Assembly (NCBI GenBank): GCA_947568835.1
Contig: OX387607.1
Location: 11,237,701 to 11,301,700 of the forward strand
Direction of reading: 5' to 3'
DNA length: 64,000 nt
From: Protonemura montana
Lineage: Eukaryota; Arthropoda; Insecta; Plecoptera; Nemouridae
Shown piece after piece: positions 1 through 11,521 of this stretch; the stretch's first letter is position 1, and each line of letters starts with the position of its first letter. The translations under genes were made by a program, and so were the position numbers. The notes below the pieces were generated by a model. That model was not told the origin of the DNA, made no database searches, and worked only from the letters and a program-made list of their open reading frames with translations.

Positions 1-317
1 GTAGACACGTGAGTCAGGAGTACACGTGTTGAGGCGTTTCACAACGTTTGCCATCAGAGTGGAGGCGGCGAGCTAGAACGATGCCCACAGAAACAGCGGG
101 TAACGCGGTATGACGGCCGAGAGTGGTTCATACTACGCCATTTATGGTGGCATTAGGATATGTACGTCTTTAAATTAAAGCCAATTGTTTTTTTAAGTAA
201 TCCTACAAAATATTAGCTCGTAGTCATGTAAAGACTTTAGCCACTTGCTGATATTTGTAGACATTTCCAGAGAATTTTTAAATTGTGGTGGACCACAGAG
301 ATATAAGCGAGTTAGAA

Positions 318-738
318 AATCTGGTTCTAGAGAGATCAGATCACCGAAGTTAAGCTACACTGCGCTGGGTCAGGTATAAGATGGGCGACCAGTATACACA
401 TATCTAGTTATATTTGAGAGAGAGGGTGGAGGGGTGAAAGTTAGTAAAGCAACTTCATTTGCCTTGCTTAGCAGCCTTTCGAAAACATGGCCAATTGTTG
501 AGGACTCCTATTTTTCGAATTGTACCATCTCTCGGAGGAGACGTTAAGCCGGTAGTTTTCTTGGTGCTCGACAAGAGACGCCCACCTGACGGCACCGAAT
601 TTCCCTTACACCCTTCCAGAAACAGTTAGGTTTATTATCATCCTCATCATTAATTACCCATTCATCAAAGACAATATATTGGACCAGTGTCACACGGACA
701 GTTGGCAAACAGTGTGCCCTTAAACACAACAAACCGTG
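318..738 (+). repeat. 5S-rRNA-derived SINE, near full length (copy S1)
   Basis: The head (about 330-395) reads like the 3' half of 5S rRNA, with gatcaccgaagttaagc, then ggtataagatgggcgacc, which cover the pol III internal control region. A middle domain follows with a short fold-back around accatctctcggaggagacgttaagccgg (cut here into the pieces accatctctcggaggag and acgttaagccgg). The tail has a tcatcctcatcat run, a tcattcacc-like motif and a cttaaacacaacaaa end. The same head, middle and tail order recurs at least four more times in the window, so the unit is about 400 bp. The middle domain resembles conserved core domains of metazoan SINEs (possibly Nin-DC type); I cannot confirm which. 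Confidence 0.85.
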
Positions 739-2205
739 TAATTGTGGTGCAATGTCTTTTCATTTTTTTTTAGTTCTAGTGCCTCTGAAAACCATTTAAA
801 TGTGAAATACCAAATACCAAAAGTACCAAATGGTAATTGGTGGCTGCTGTGCTTCATGATTCGACTTGAAGCACAGATGCGTTATCGCCTTCTATCTCCT
901 GGTGTCGGCATCTTCATAACAACGACAGATAACCAACCGATTAAACGCATCGGTCCTGAACGTCTGGACGTCGTTAAACTCCTCGTTAAACCGGTCGTTA
1001 AACGGGCCGACATCGCAAAGAGACCGACGTAGGGGTTATCAGCTGACGGCGCTTACAAAGCTCGACGACGTCGGTCACTGGGTATGGCGGCGTCGACGGG
1101 TCACAGGGGGGTGGGGGGGGGGCCTTCTTCAGGCTCGGGGCAGATTCTCGCTTGGTCGAGAGCACGCGTGATGATTCACAGACGGCATTCACGGCCGGAT
1201 ATAGTGTATAAAGCGTTAATTGACTAAAGGTTACTTTAGACAACTAATTACTTTAAATGTTTCTGTGTGGAAATGTAGATACGATTAATTACCATTCTCA
1301 ATATAAATATGCCGTATTTGCGGTAGGTTTTGTTTATAAATATAGCATAACGTACATTAGCCGTGTAGGTATATGAATCTTAAATTGGCAATGCAAGGTA
1401 TCATTACCATCCAGCAGGTACATTAATCGAATTGTTGTAATTATGAAAAATGTAAATGGGCCACAGGCATGGTCGAATTCGGTCAAGTGCAGCTCATGAA
1501 CCCAACTAGAAATAAAAATCGAGGCATGGCCTGCGTTCTGAATCTTGATGGTGGAAGCCGGGTTGATAATTTTGACATCCTGGTAACAAATTGGCTGAAG
1601 ATAGATGCCAAATTCTTAAATCATACTTCATCACAATCTGGTTGCTGCCAAAACTGGTTCAACATTATCACCGATTGTATTCGAATCCCGGTTGGAGTAA
1701 GTCACTCAATATTTTAGGCTATGTGACAGTTTTTCCAAATCAGTTCCTGGTACCTAGAACGACTGAGTGAGAAAAATACTTGGGAGTTGGGAAAGCCACC
1801 TCTTATAAAACACCATGTGTACGTTCCTGGTAAGATAGTTCAAGTTCGGGACATAATCGGAGATGCACGTGTGTGGCTACATTCCAGACGAGCCCGCCGC
1901 TGCCGGGAGACTAACAGGCAATTTGTTGCGACACCCCGATCCCTTTCCCCGTCAGGGACATCCATCACCCGGGGAGCGAGGGTTGCGATTGCTTTCAAGG
2001 CAAACGATACACGGCAGGGATAGACAAACGTCAATGGAGGATTGCCATAGTGATTATTGACTTGCCCATCGACGCATTGTCTGTTGCCGCAGAGTTTGCC
2101 GATATGTGCCCAAAAAAACTAATATTTCAATTCGGTGTAGCAGTTTCCAAGACATATTTTATAAATGGGTCTGATGCTAGCTAGTGACATCTATTGAGAC
2201 AGCAC
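739..2205. other. Intergenic, no gene seen
   Basis: No protein family is recognisable in any frame. It holds a CG-rich patch (about 940-1110) with repeated cgttaaac words and a broken G-run at 1107-1125. The rest is AT-rich single-copy-looking sequence. Confidence 0.6.
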
Positions 2206-2575
2206 CAAAGCAAAGTGACAAAGTGATTAGGATGAGCGGTGGCCGGTCCTTGGTGCTGTTCAGCAAGGGCAGGTTACTTGAGCCAGCGCCGGGCTTACCC
2301 TAAGTAGAATGAGACTCAACCCACACAATGTGTTAAATAGCCAAAAAATAGAGAGACATGCTGATTGTTGACACCGGGTCCTCCCTAAACTCACTTGTAT
2401 GCAAGGCTTTCTTTATTGCCAGACTGTCGTCATTCACCGAAAACATGGTGCCAGAACAGTTAGCTAGACGATGGCCTGCTGTTTGCACTGTTGTACAGGA
2501 ACAGGCTACGTACCGGCACAGGGTCCAACCTCGGCCTCGGCTGCCTCTGAATTTGAATCACCGACTCCTAGAGTA
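2206..2575 (+). repeat. Two degraded pieces of an unnamed SINE-like repeat (family E)
   Basis: Segments near 2206-2295 and 2418-2575 share blocks with 4636-4835: gacagcacca, gatggcctgctgtt or an equivalent, ggtgctgtt and caggaacaggc. The order is the same in each copy, but they have diverged strongly. I cannot see the ends or a promoter box, so class and full length are unknown. Confidence 0.5.
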
Positions 2576-4345
2576 CCAAGTTTCTGTACCTCGCTTGACG
2601 CACGTGCAGTCGACGCTATCACGCTGTCACGACGCCCATGCGTCTGTCGACGCCGTGACGCGTGCCAAACGACCGGCGTCGCGACGTCCAGCGTCGAGGG
2701 CGTGACGCCAGGAAGCCGAGCGGACTGCTGAAATCAAAATAAACAAAAGTCTATTACGTACGAGTTACGAGATCTCATCACAGAATTTGTTATGAGATGA
2801 GCTGCGGTGATTTATATTGACAGGCTGGAAAGGAATTCAGTGTAGATATTTTACAGGCATTCGGAAATGGTTCCTGTTCCAGTATCTTCACAAGTTTCTC
2901 TGCTGGTAACAAGAGAAGCTTTACTTATTCTGAAGCGTCGGCCTATTAGTATTCTACCGGGTAAGTATGTAAAGAAATCCATGGTGCGAAGTGGATTGGT
3001 TAGCAATGGGGAAATAGTTATCAAGTTTATCGAAGGCTTTGTTTGGTTGATCCAAGCAAAGCTAAGATGCTAAACTAAGACCGACCAACAGTCATTTCTT
3101 GCGAGAGGGCTAAAATGATTCTCTGAAAGCCACGCTTCTCTCTCGGCCGTCGGCGTCAATGGGGCGTACCTCGAAACCTACCGACGCCAACTCAATGCTC
3201 CCAAAGAGCCGGCAAAGACGCTTCAGTTTTACCGACATCGTAGCACTAGTAAGACAGTCGTGTGACGTTATGTACGCATCACTTGACTTATCGCGTCGAC
3301 GAACTAAGCAAGGTTAGGCAGATTGCGACTGGATATTGGCGTCTAGACAAGTCCAGCCGCCGTCTTCAAGGAGCTGTGTCGTGTGGTTGGAAAGTTTGTC
3401 GGAAAAGCTAGCTTCTGAACGTTGGGAAAATGGCCTGGGGCGATTTTTTTGGCGCAGGATGGACCGGTAAGTGGTTCCCGGTGCCGAGCGCGAATTTGTA
3501 TAGTAGGAATGGTGTGTTCGTTGAGTGTGCACATGTGTGATGTTGGGAATTGGCATACCATGAGAGTTGGCGGGCTGTAAAGTAATCGGCTAAGTGGTAA
3601 TTTGTAGTTTGTTTGCGCTCCGGTCTAGGGAGCGGCAGAGGAACTTTATTTAGTAATCGCGGTGCAATCGCAGAGGAAATGAAAAGACAAATTAATAATC
3701 AACCAATAATGCGTCAAGAAGTTTTCTGAGATTTTTCCTCTGAAAGTTTTCTATGCTCTGTCTATGTTTGAAGAAGTACACAAGTTTGTGAAATATCAAC
3801 AAATAATCATAGCGTCTGATGGGACTGACTGTACAGAACTCCCGAGACAATCGTCAAAAAATATTTTAATTGTTTGTATTCCATACTGTTATCATTTGGG
3901 ACTTGAACCCAATACTGTTATCGCAAAACGCTTAATTACCAGACCCTGTAATCAATTCAAGAGCATCTTTCACCCAGGGTTAGGGCCATGGGATCGAACG
4001 TGACAACGTCACATGTTATGTCACGTCAATAAGCACCCAGTTCAAGGCGCCGACGATCTTCGCGCCGCCTGCAGCTGGCGGACAAATTGCAGTAAAAATT
4101 AACGAACAACAATTAAAAATTGCAGTTCTTAACATGACCGCGTTACTCAAAACTGTAAAATTTCTAGTCAAATACATCTGATTCCACTCGTAGCGACCAT
4201 GACCCCTCAACTCGACATTTGAGTCCTTAACGTTTGACCACAGGGGCGGGACCCTGACGCGAAAACCAAAACGTAAAAGTCAGGTTCCCATCTAGCGGCC
4301 GGCTGATTTCGAAAAGAAATCAATGAAAACTCGACTAAAACTTAG
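2576..4345. other. Intergenic; CG-rich patch then AT-rich sequence upstream of the mARC gene
   Basis: At 2590-2710 the sequence is dense in cgacg and gcgtcg words. A similar texture, without clear alignment, occurs at 49375-49545 and 51890-51930. No coding region is recognised. An unseen 5' exon and the promoter of the downstream reductase gene should lie here if that gene starts with AUG, but I could not identify them. Confidence 0.45.
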
Positions 4346-7300
4346 TCCTTGCGCTGTCCAGCCAGCCAGGTAACGCTGGCGGCGTCGACGGCGGCCGTCC
4401 TCGCGGTCACCATCTACACGCTGCGACGCCGCCCCCGACCTGCCGCCGCCCCCGCCCCCGACGCGTGGCGAAGGGTGGGCACTTTGAAGGACATAACAAG
4501 TTACCCGATCAAGTCGTGTGGGGGCGTGCGACTTCAGACCAGCCACTGCGCGGTGCTCGGGCTTGAGAACGGATTCCTGCGCGACAGGTATTGTCTTAGG
4601 GAGGTGAGGTGCCGGTTCTTGACTGAAAATTGGCTCCATTCTAGTCAGGCTGTCATTCACCGACAGCTAAATGACAACAGGGACAGCACCAGCACATTTT
4701 GGAAAATGGACGAGACTAAGCAATGGCCTGCCGTTGGTGCTGTTGAACAGGAGCAGGCCAAGTGCTTTTACCGAGTTCACTCTCGGCTCCCTGCTAGGCC
4801 ACAACAGCATCAATATCACCAGCCATTTGCAGACTGTCAATAATAAAAATAAGTAATGCTAGCTTTCAAAATTTGGTGGAAAAAATTAAATAAGATATCC
4901 TTAACTGCATCAATTTTTTTAAATGCCATTAATGTACAAAAAATTGCCCAAAATTAAAAACTAGAAAAAGATAAAAATCGTAGAGATAAAATAAATTTCA
5001 AATCACTCGATATGTCTGATTAAATTGGTAACATTGTTTTTTCCTGTCTGGCTTCGCCTGTCCTAACACCAAACCCTGTTCTCTTAAACAGGGTATTCGT
5101 AGTGGTACGTGAGGGAGGAGACTTTGTGACCGGACGAATCTACCCAAAGCTGACGCAGATTGCTCCGAGCGTGGAAGACTCCACAATGACGTTACGGACA
5201 GAAGGAATGCCTGACATCTCGTTCGACATCGCAGCATTGCCCGACAGGACCACCAACAATTCCAGGTATACGAAAGAATAGCAAGTTAGTGAATGTTTTC
5301 ACCATAATCTGTCCTTATTGATTATGAGTGAAACTGAAGAGTTCGAATCTTTTCTTGTGGTGGAAAAAACAGTTGACAGATAAATTATTTTTTCTTGTAG
5401 AATGAGATTTTGCCGGCTTAGGTAACAGCTCGAAATGTGGTTGTGTTTCTAATTTTACCGCTCGTCGCAGGGTGTGGGGCCAGTCAGTTCGTACTGTCGA
5501 CTGTGGGGACGCCGTTGCGACGTGGCTGTCTCGCTTGTTGCTAGATGGCGCGGAGGCCGGCTTGCGTCTGGCATACTTCCCCGGCGACACATCCACACGT
5601 CAGGTCAAGCCACAGAACGCGTTCAAGAAGAAGTGTACAGCCAAGGACATGGTATGGGCTAGTGGTTTGCTTAATAGTTTTTCATCGAGGTTAATTACTA
5701 TATTGTGTAAGAAATTAAATAGAGTTTGTGTTTTACCCTTATCTTAGAGATAGTCCACATTCTTGGAGAAAAATACGTGAAAATAGGGGTAAAGTTGGAG
5801 GGAAAACAGCGTACCTTGGCATGAGGGAGGGATAACTGCACAGGGATGGTTAGCAAAGCAGGCAAAACAGATAAAAACATGCTAAGCAATCTTTTAATGA
5901 TTTCTCCATTCATTTGAGCATTGAGGTGCAGGGAGCATTGAGCTAAGAAACTGTTAAGGCAGTCATTAATTATTGGTGTAGCCAAACCTGTGGTTGTACT
6001 TATTTCTCCAGTTGTTGTGAAGGCAGTTGGAATCATTGCAAATAATCAAATTTGTACTCAAAAGACTCTCCTCAACTCAAAGGTTGTTTCGGTTAGAAGC
6101 CATCACATTCAAAACTAACTTAACTAACAAATATAAGCAAAACTAACGCACATATACACTAAAATTCTATGGAACATTTCAGTAATTACGTTTGGCTGAT
6201 GCTTCAATGTGGCTCTCTCTTTACTAGGGTGCTTTCAGTGATGAGACCTCCTACTGCTTGATGTCATCTGCATCGGTTGCCGACCTGAACTCGAGGCTAG
6301 CACGACCCGTTCCCGCAAGGCAGTTCCGAGCAAACTTCCTTGTCGAGACGGAGACGGCTTTTGCCGAGGACACTTGGGAATGGGTGCGCGTCGGTGACGT
6401 CGTCTTTCAAAATGTCCTTCCCTGCACGCGGTGAGTCATGGACACGGTTTGAAGTGAAAGTGGGTAACAGAACTCAATTATGAACCCATACTGCGCTTGC
6501 TACATTATGAGTCTTGTCGTTTGGGACAGGTTCCGAAACAGTAAATGTTATGTTACTATGAATCACTGCTTTGCAACTTGATTTTCTCAGATTAAAACAA
6601 AGATATTTTGAAGGAAGCATAGCAACTTTAGCATGTAGATGTATGTCTTTCCCTGGTTTTTTAACTTTTGCTGGTAAAAGCAAGTTTATTTTGCACTTGT
6701 GCTTTGTACATTCATACCTGCAGTCTACAGAATGATCTTGTTCTGCAAAATGTCACTCTGCAGTGCACTAAATTAGTGACTCAACAGACAGCTCTGAAGC
6801 TCAGAACACTTGAACTAAACAAGAGCGTGAGCTATTCCAAGTTAAAATGATACCAATCAGAAAAAAACAATATCTTAAAATAAAAAATAAATCTTTCTTA
6901 ATCCAGGATGCAGGAGGAACAAAATTTGCTCAATGATCATGTTCTTGTTTTTCAAGATGCCTGTTTACAACGGTGGACCCTGACACAGGCACAAAGAGTG
7001 AGGACACAGAACCGCTACAAACACTGAAATCGTGAGTTGCTCTAATGACTACGATTATACGCCTCCTTGCTTAACTTTTATTTGACCGTTTGTCAACGAA
7101 AGTACCGGGAGTTATGCAGGTAACTGGTGGCAAGAGTTGGAACTCGGACAAAACTCACATAATGAGCTATAATGTGCTAAGCACCATCCGTTTCATGCGA
7201 AAAACATTAATATACAAAAAAAAGGTTGTTTCAAAGTTTAGTTACTGTACCAAAATGGAACCATGTTGGGGTAAATTAATTGTAACTTAATCGACTAGCG

Positions 7301-7440
7301 TCTATGATTCATGCAGGTACCGGCAGATAAAGGATCCTGCCATGGCCCGGTTTGCAGGCCCTTCACCTGCACTGGGGATCCACCTTGCGCTGACCAGCGC
7401 TGGTGACATATCCACAGGGGACCCGGTCTACGTGCAGTGA
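4346..7440 (+). CDS. mARC: Mitochondrial amidoxime-reducing component (mARC/MOSC) protein
   Basis: Known role: the family holds a molybdenum cofactor on the outer mitochondrial membrane and, with cytochrome b5 and its reductase, reduces N-hydroxylated compounds such as amidoximes. Exons: 4346-4587, 5092-5265, 5471-5651, 6228-6430, 6957-7031, 7317-7440. All junctions are GT-AG with compatible phases, summing to 999 nt (332 codons plus TGA), close to the usual length. Exon 1 gives a hydrophobic anchor, an RRRPRP stretch and the MOSC N-terminal motif DITSYPIKSCGGV; exons 2-3 continue that barrel. Exon 4 has DLNSRL. Exon 5 begins with the Cys (6958-6960) before LFTTVDPDTG, at the place of the molybdenum-ligand Cys. 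The end GDPVYVQ is typical of MOSC. Odd: a stop at 4343-4345 and no in-frame ATG before the conserved domain, so a short upstream exon is probably missing (acceptor possibly at 4361) or there is a frameshift. Confidence 0.93.
4620..4835 (+). repeat. Family E SINE-like repeat in mARC intron 1
   Basis: It shares tcattcaccga, gacagcacca, caatggcctgc, ggtgctgttga and acaggagcaggcc blocks with 2206-2575. It lies just downstream of the exon 1 donor. Open frames through it are chance readings. Confidence 0.55.
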
Positions 7441-7799
7441 TTAGCTGACTTGCTTTTAGATCGCCAAACCACAAATCCCCCCCACGTCGGTGATATCAAC
7501 TTAGACGGGGCGGTTGAAGCATATATATATATATAAACCATTTGTACAGCTAGATCAGGATTTTAATACAAAAGATTGGGACATTTTTGTTGTTAACGTA
7601 GCACCTCGTTGCAATAGGGCTAGAGAGTTCAACATGCAGCGCTCTCAGTCACTATTGGCAAGTGTGAAAGATTGCAGTCAGTCTAATTGGGCATCGATAG
7701 GGTGTATGAACATATCGTAAGTTTCCTGTATTTTTATATCGGTGTAATAAAATGAACTGTGTCAATATAGTAAGGAACTGATTTTTTGTTACTACTGGA
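7441..7799. other. Short gap between mARC and the TRPA-like copy
   Basis: This is the 3' flank of the mARC gene. It contains a small (TA)n run near 7523-7536. Possible ankyrin-like remnants of the following TRPA copy are not convincing here. Confidence 0.5.
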
Positions 7800-8866
7800 G
7801 GTGTTACGCCTGGCCGCAAAGACGGATCGGAACGCAGTTTTTTAACATCCAATGGTGGCCAACTATATCAAACTCCAATGGAATCGTCTGGAAAGACCCT
7901 ACTTAACTATTAATTCTTTACCTCTTCACTACCTCTTTCTTATGCTGCTTGTCACTATTAGATTCTTTGCTAAGGATTCAGTTTCACCAAAGATACTGAC
8001 ACTGTCAATAAGCCTGTTCTTTATGCTGCCTTTGGTTGTGCACGATGTCGAATGCATCTGTTTTTCATGTGCACGCAGAAATACATGCACTGGGCAGAAA
8101 CAGTGTTCAGAATCGTCTGCTTCGTGCTATCTGTTATCTACTACTTCTGTTCCTGTGCGGAATGCTTTGCATTTGTTGTCTTGCTAGATACAGCATCGAC
8201 GATCCGCAATGTGTCACAAATCCCCAAATTTAGAATTTCATGCTGATGTACGTCGAGGTTTCCGTTAAGTACTTCAAGATGATGATGATGATGTTTATAC
8301 TTGTTATCCTTGGCTTTATGATGACATTTATGGTTCTGTTCAGAGGAAATTCTCCATTTGCTACAACTCTGGCTGTTGCGATGAAGATAATTGTTATGAT
8401 GACCAATGAGTTTGAGTTTGAGAACCTTAGCACGGTTATCCTCTCCACAGGCTCAAACTCAACGCCAATTCCACTTGTTTCTGTAATGGTCTTGATCTTT
8501 CTGTTAATTATTTTCACGGCGGTGATCCTAAGCAACATTTTCGTGGCGGTCGCAGTGGACAAGATAGAGAAACTCGGCAATACACGCAAGCACGTGGAGT
8601 TTCTTGCTTGGCGATTCTTGCTGGTGCATCGATACCACTGTTTAAAAAACACCAGCAGCAGAATTATTGTTCTGTTTTACAAGGTGATCCGCTATTTGAT
8701 CAGAAGTGTTAATTCTAGATTATCAAAAATGCACCCAACCTATCATATTACAAAGGAATTTTCAATCCGGATGCCACAGGCTGGAAGCATGCTGCATTTA
8801 AGTGAAAATTGCCTGATTTCAGGGATTGATGTTGCCAGTATTGCTTTGAGGATGGCTAAAATTTAG
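7800..8866 (+). pseudogene. TRPA-type cation channel, transmembrane region, broken and intronless
   Basis: Three frames carry successive parts of one TRPA membrane domain. Pre-S1/S1 (HPMVANYIKLQWNR then RPYLTINSLPLHYLFLML) is in the frame of 7852; an S3-like stretch (KYMHWAETVFRIVCFVL) is in the frame of 8052; S4-S5 (MLMYVEVSVKYFKM, VILGFMMTFMVLF), the pore (SPFATTLAVAMKI, MTNEFEFENL), S6 (SVMVLIFLLIIFTAVIL) and the post-S6 segment (VAVAVDKIEKL) are in the frame of 8240. TRPA channels are sensory cation channels (heat, irritants) of neuronal plasma membranes. An in-frame TAA lies just before the HPMV motif, and two frameshifts interrupt the domain. No ankyrin repeats are visible upstream. No introns separate the pieces, so it is either a retrocopy or a decayed member of an intron-poor group such as painless-like genes. 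The last 208 codons are open and conserved, so decay is recent or sequencing indels contribute. Confidence 0.75.
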
Positions 8867-8941
8867 AACTTGAGGCATGAAGAAAGTTGCAAATAAACAG
8901 TAAGAGACAAGTTGAATCAGTGGGATCTAGCCTTGACTTAT

Positions 8942-8964
8942 GGGGGGGGGGGGGGGGGGGGGGG
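8942..8964. repeat. Poly-G run, 23 G
   Basis: An uninterrupted G tract that could form a quadruplex. Its length should be distrusted, because homopolymers are often mis-called. Confidence 0.8.
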
Positions 8965-9465
8965 CGAATTTTCAAGGGAGGACCCCCATTTTTAGAGGTG
9001 ATAGTAAAGACTTCTCTGAAACTTTTGGTAAGTTGGTACCTATAAGTGATTGTGAAACAAATCGACGCAATGTAAAGTGAAGAAAATGTTGCAAAAGCAG
9101 AATCGCGATTTGTCTTTCGAAAAGTCGTGATGTTTTATAAAAAAAGCAAAATATTTAAATTTCATAAAAACTGTATGCTGCACTTTATTTTTTTTAGCTA
9201 TAAACTTTTTTTGATAAGCATAGGTATAAAAAAAATGTGCCTTAAAGATCGGTTAAAATAGGCAGTGAAATTTCGGTTTACATAATAGGCATAAAAATAA
9301 TACAGATAAATGATAATGATCAGAACTCTTTATATGGACATTTATATATTATGAACCAACCATTGCATTTGTGTAATCCTAACCATCAAAAATCAAAATC
9401 TTATAAAGAATCATAAACCATTAAGTTATAACATTCTTTGGTTGTTTTTAAATGATAATTAATAA
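8965..9465. other. Intergenic, AT-rich, no gene seen
   Basis: Nothing coding is recognised. It probably includes the 3' part of the hAT element that follows on the minus strand, but no terminal inverted repeat was found. Confidence 0.4.
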
Positions 9466-10440
9466 CTAAAAGCAAATAAAAAATTGAACAAATTTTGAAA
9501 AGGTTTGACTTGAGATGGCGTGTGTCATGTGATTTTCAAATTGTTTTGCCACATCTTTGAAAATGCTGGGATTTCCCGCGTTAACTCCTGCATATGTTTC
9601 TTCAGTGATTAGTTTCTTCTTTGGCAAAAGAATGCAAATATTAAGTGAATTTAACGTGTCGGGTGTAAATCTTTGTTTAATATCTGCTGAAACATCATCC
9701 AAGAGCAGTATAAACAATATACGTCTGAAGTACTCTTCGGGCGAATTCGCAGGATGGTTATCTCGGTGGGTCTGTTTTTTAGCAAGGCGAGGTAAAGTTA
9801 TGTTCACACCTAAATAGTTACAGAAAGACGTGACATCTGAAAATATTTGCGCGAAGATTTCAGGGGCGTCGTCCCTAATCGACCAAGTCCGATACACAGT
9901 CCACAGCGGCGTTCATGTCCATGGTCTTCTTCTGCAGGACGATACTGAGTGGTTTCGATATGCTCAGTACAGTAGCTTAACTGTGGAGAGATATAATGAA
10001 CTCGCAGGTGGCGAGTGTCGATATAAGCGATTTTGGCTGTGTAGATGAATATGTCTCATCCCAAACACTAATTTCCTCGAGAGCGTCAATTATAGCTGGC
10101 AGCTCTTGCTTAAACATGAGGACGGAATCTTGGCGTTCAACCCATCGGGTTTTGCACAACCCTTTTACTTGACCAGGGAGGTGTTTTTTGAGAACGAAGT
10201 TTAATTTTGCAGACCCTGTAAAAAAGCCACATACTTTCTTTATGACTCTAACAGAGTTGCGAATTTGGATAGCATCTGAACTTCGGGCAATACGCGCCCA
10301 TTCAGCGCGTGATTAAAGCATGGCGATCGCACCGCGTGCACAGCAAGACGTTGAATTTTGAGGACTGCTCCGTTTTGCTTAGAAACCATCACACTGCAGC
10401 CGTCGGTACTGATCCCAACGCAATGAAGCTTGTCTAACAA
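9466..10440 (-). pseudogene. hAT-superfamily transposase remnant (ZMYM/p52rIPK-like type)
   Basis: Reading right to left on the minus strand, three blocks follow the family order. 10440-10240 contains CVGISTDGCSVM and CFNHALN (RNase H-like catalytic region). 10230-9977 contains KKVCGFFTGSAKLNF, then LCKTRWVERQDSV and ELPAIIDALEEISVW. 9897-9466 contains LPRLAKKQTHR and NSPEEYFRRILFI. The blocks sit in different frames, with stops between them (for example after TLLES and after FIISLHS), so no functional transposase can be made. The N-terminal zinc-finger part and the C-terminal dimerisation motif are not visible. Known role of intact copies: cut-and-paste transposition with 8-bp target duplications. 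It is an old insertion, unrelated to its neighbours. Confidence 0.85.
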
Positions 10441-10680
10441 ATGCCTCCAAGGATAAAAAAAAACGTTTTTCCCTAGACTTTGCCAGTGAGTTTGGGTTCT
10501 TCGGCCACGACCAGCGTATTTCCTTTTATGGATTCTGCTTCGTCTTTGCTTATTTGACTCCAGGAATCTGGATTAGTTCTAATTGTAGTACGTTGATTGA
10601 AGATAGTGTTATTGCAATTCTCAATCCGTGTCGGCGATTGGAACGCACATGAAAGAAAACGCTCGCTTCTTTCCCTCCTA

Positions 10681-10718
10681 ATTCATGGGGGGGGGGGGGG
10701 GAACCCCCCACCATGAAT
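10681..10718. repeat. G-run/C-run hairpin
   Basis: ATTCATGG (10681-10688) and CCATGAAT (10711-10718) are exact inverted repeats around 15 G, AA and 6 C. It can fold as a strong hairpin or quadruplex and lies upstream of the hAT remnant. A link to the element's end is possible but not shown. Confidence 0.65.
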
Positions 10719-11521
10719 CCACTACTGAGTTGAAAGGCAAAAAGCCAAGGAGAAGATGAAATCGCTTGAACATTGTTTCGCTGAGAAAAATGCAAAATTT
10801 TGAAGGGATTGAAATCGAGGAAACTAGCTCATCAACTATAACAGTCAAGAAACCTTTAGCCCGAGTTTACATTTACATCCTATGCTTAAATAGATAACAC
10901 TGCAGGACTTGTGGTTCTCAAAATGTTTTAAATAAAAATATCTGTAGCTGTATTTAAGAGATATCAAATCTTCATCAAACTGCAAAACAAATGTGCACAA
11001 GGGAAAATATTCAATTAGACCAGGCTGATGTATAATCATCACTACGTATTTCCTCCGTCTATGAACGGGTCTTGCTCTACACACACGAATTAGATGTGTT
11101 CACGTTCAAGTCACTAACTTTAGCTCCTGCGAGACTAATCAACTGACTAATCATTGAAATTGATAATAATTGACTGCTCAAATGACTAATCATCAAAGCT
11201 GGTCAAATTGTTTTGTGACCAAGAACTTAAGAAATTTAAAAAAATGACTTCGATTTTACTAGTTTTTATGCCGAAAGTTCTCAATATTTTCTCAACAGAC
11301 TTTACAAATGTACAGAGCAAATTGTAATACAATAAAGTTTTTAAATTTGCACTTTTCTTTTTATCTCCTATGATGTTTCAAGTGAGACACTCCTCCAGAC
11401 AATGTCAGCATCTCCACATTCGCCAACCGCTGAATCCAATATGGATTGCTGAACGTTCAATAACACAGTTGGTAACAAAAGGACCAGATTTCCAGTGAAA
11501 AAAAATTGTGTCCGACTTACG
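10719..11521. other. Intergenic, AT-rich, downstream of ARMC7
   Basis: No coding signal is recognised. The 3' UTR and poly(A) site of ARMC7 (minus strand) should lie in the right part. Confidence 0.5.

Noticed and set aside
318-400. Functional 5S rRNA gene
   Set aside because: Only the internal and 3' part of 5S is present and it is fused to SINE sequence; the 5' arm of 5S is missing in every copy.
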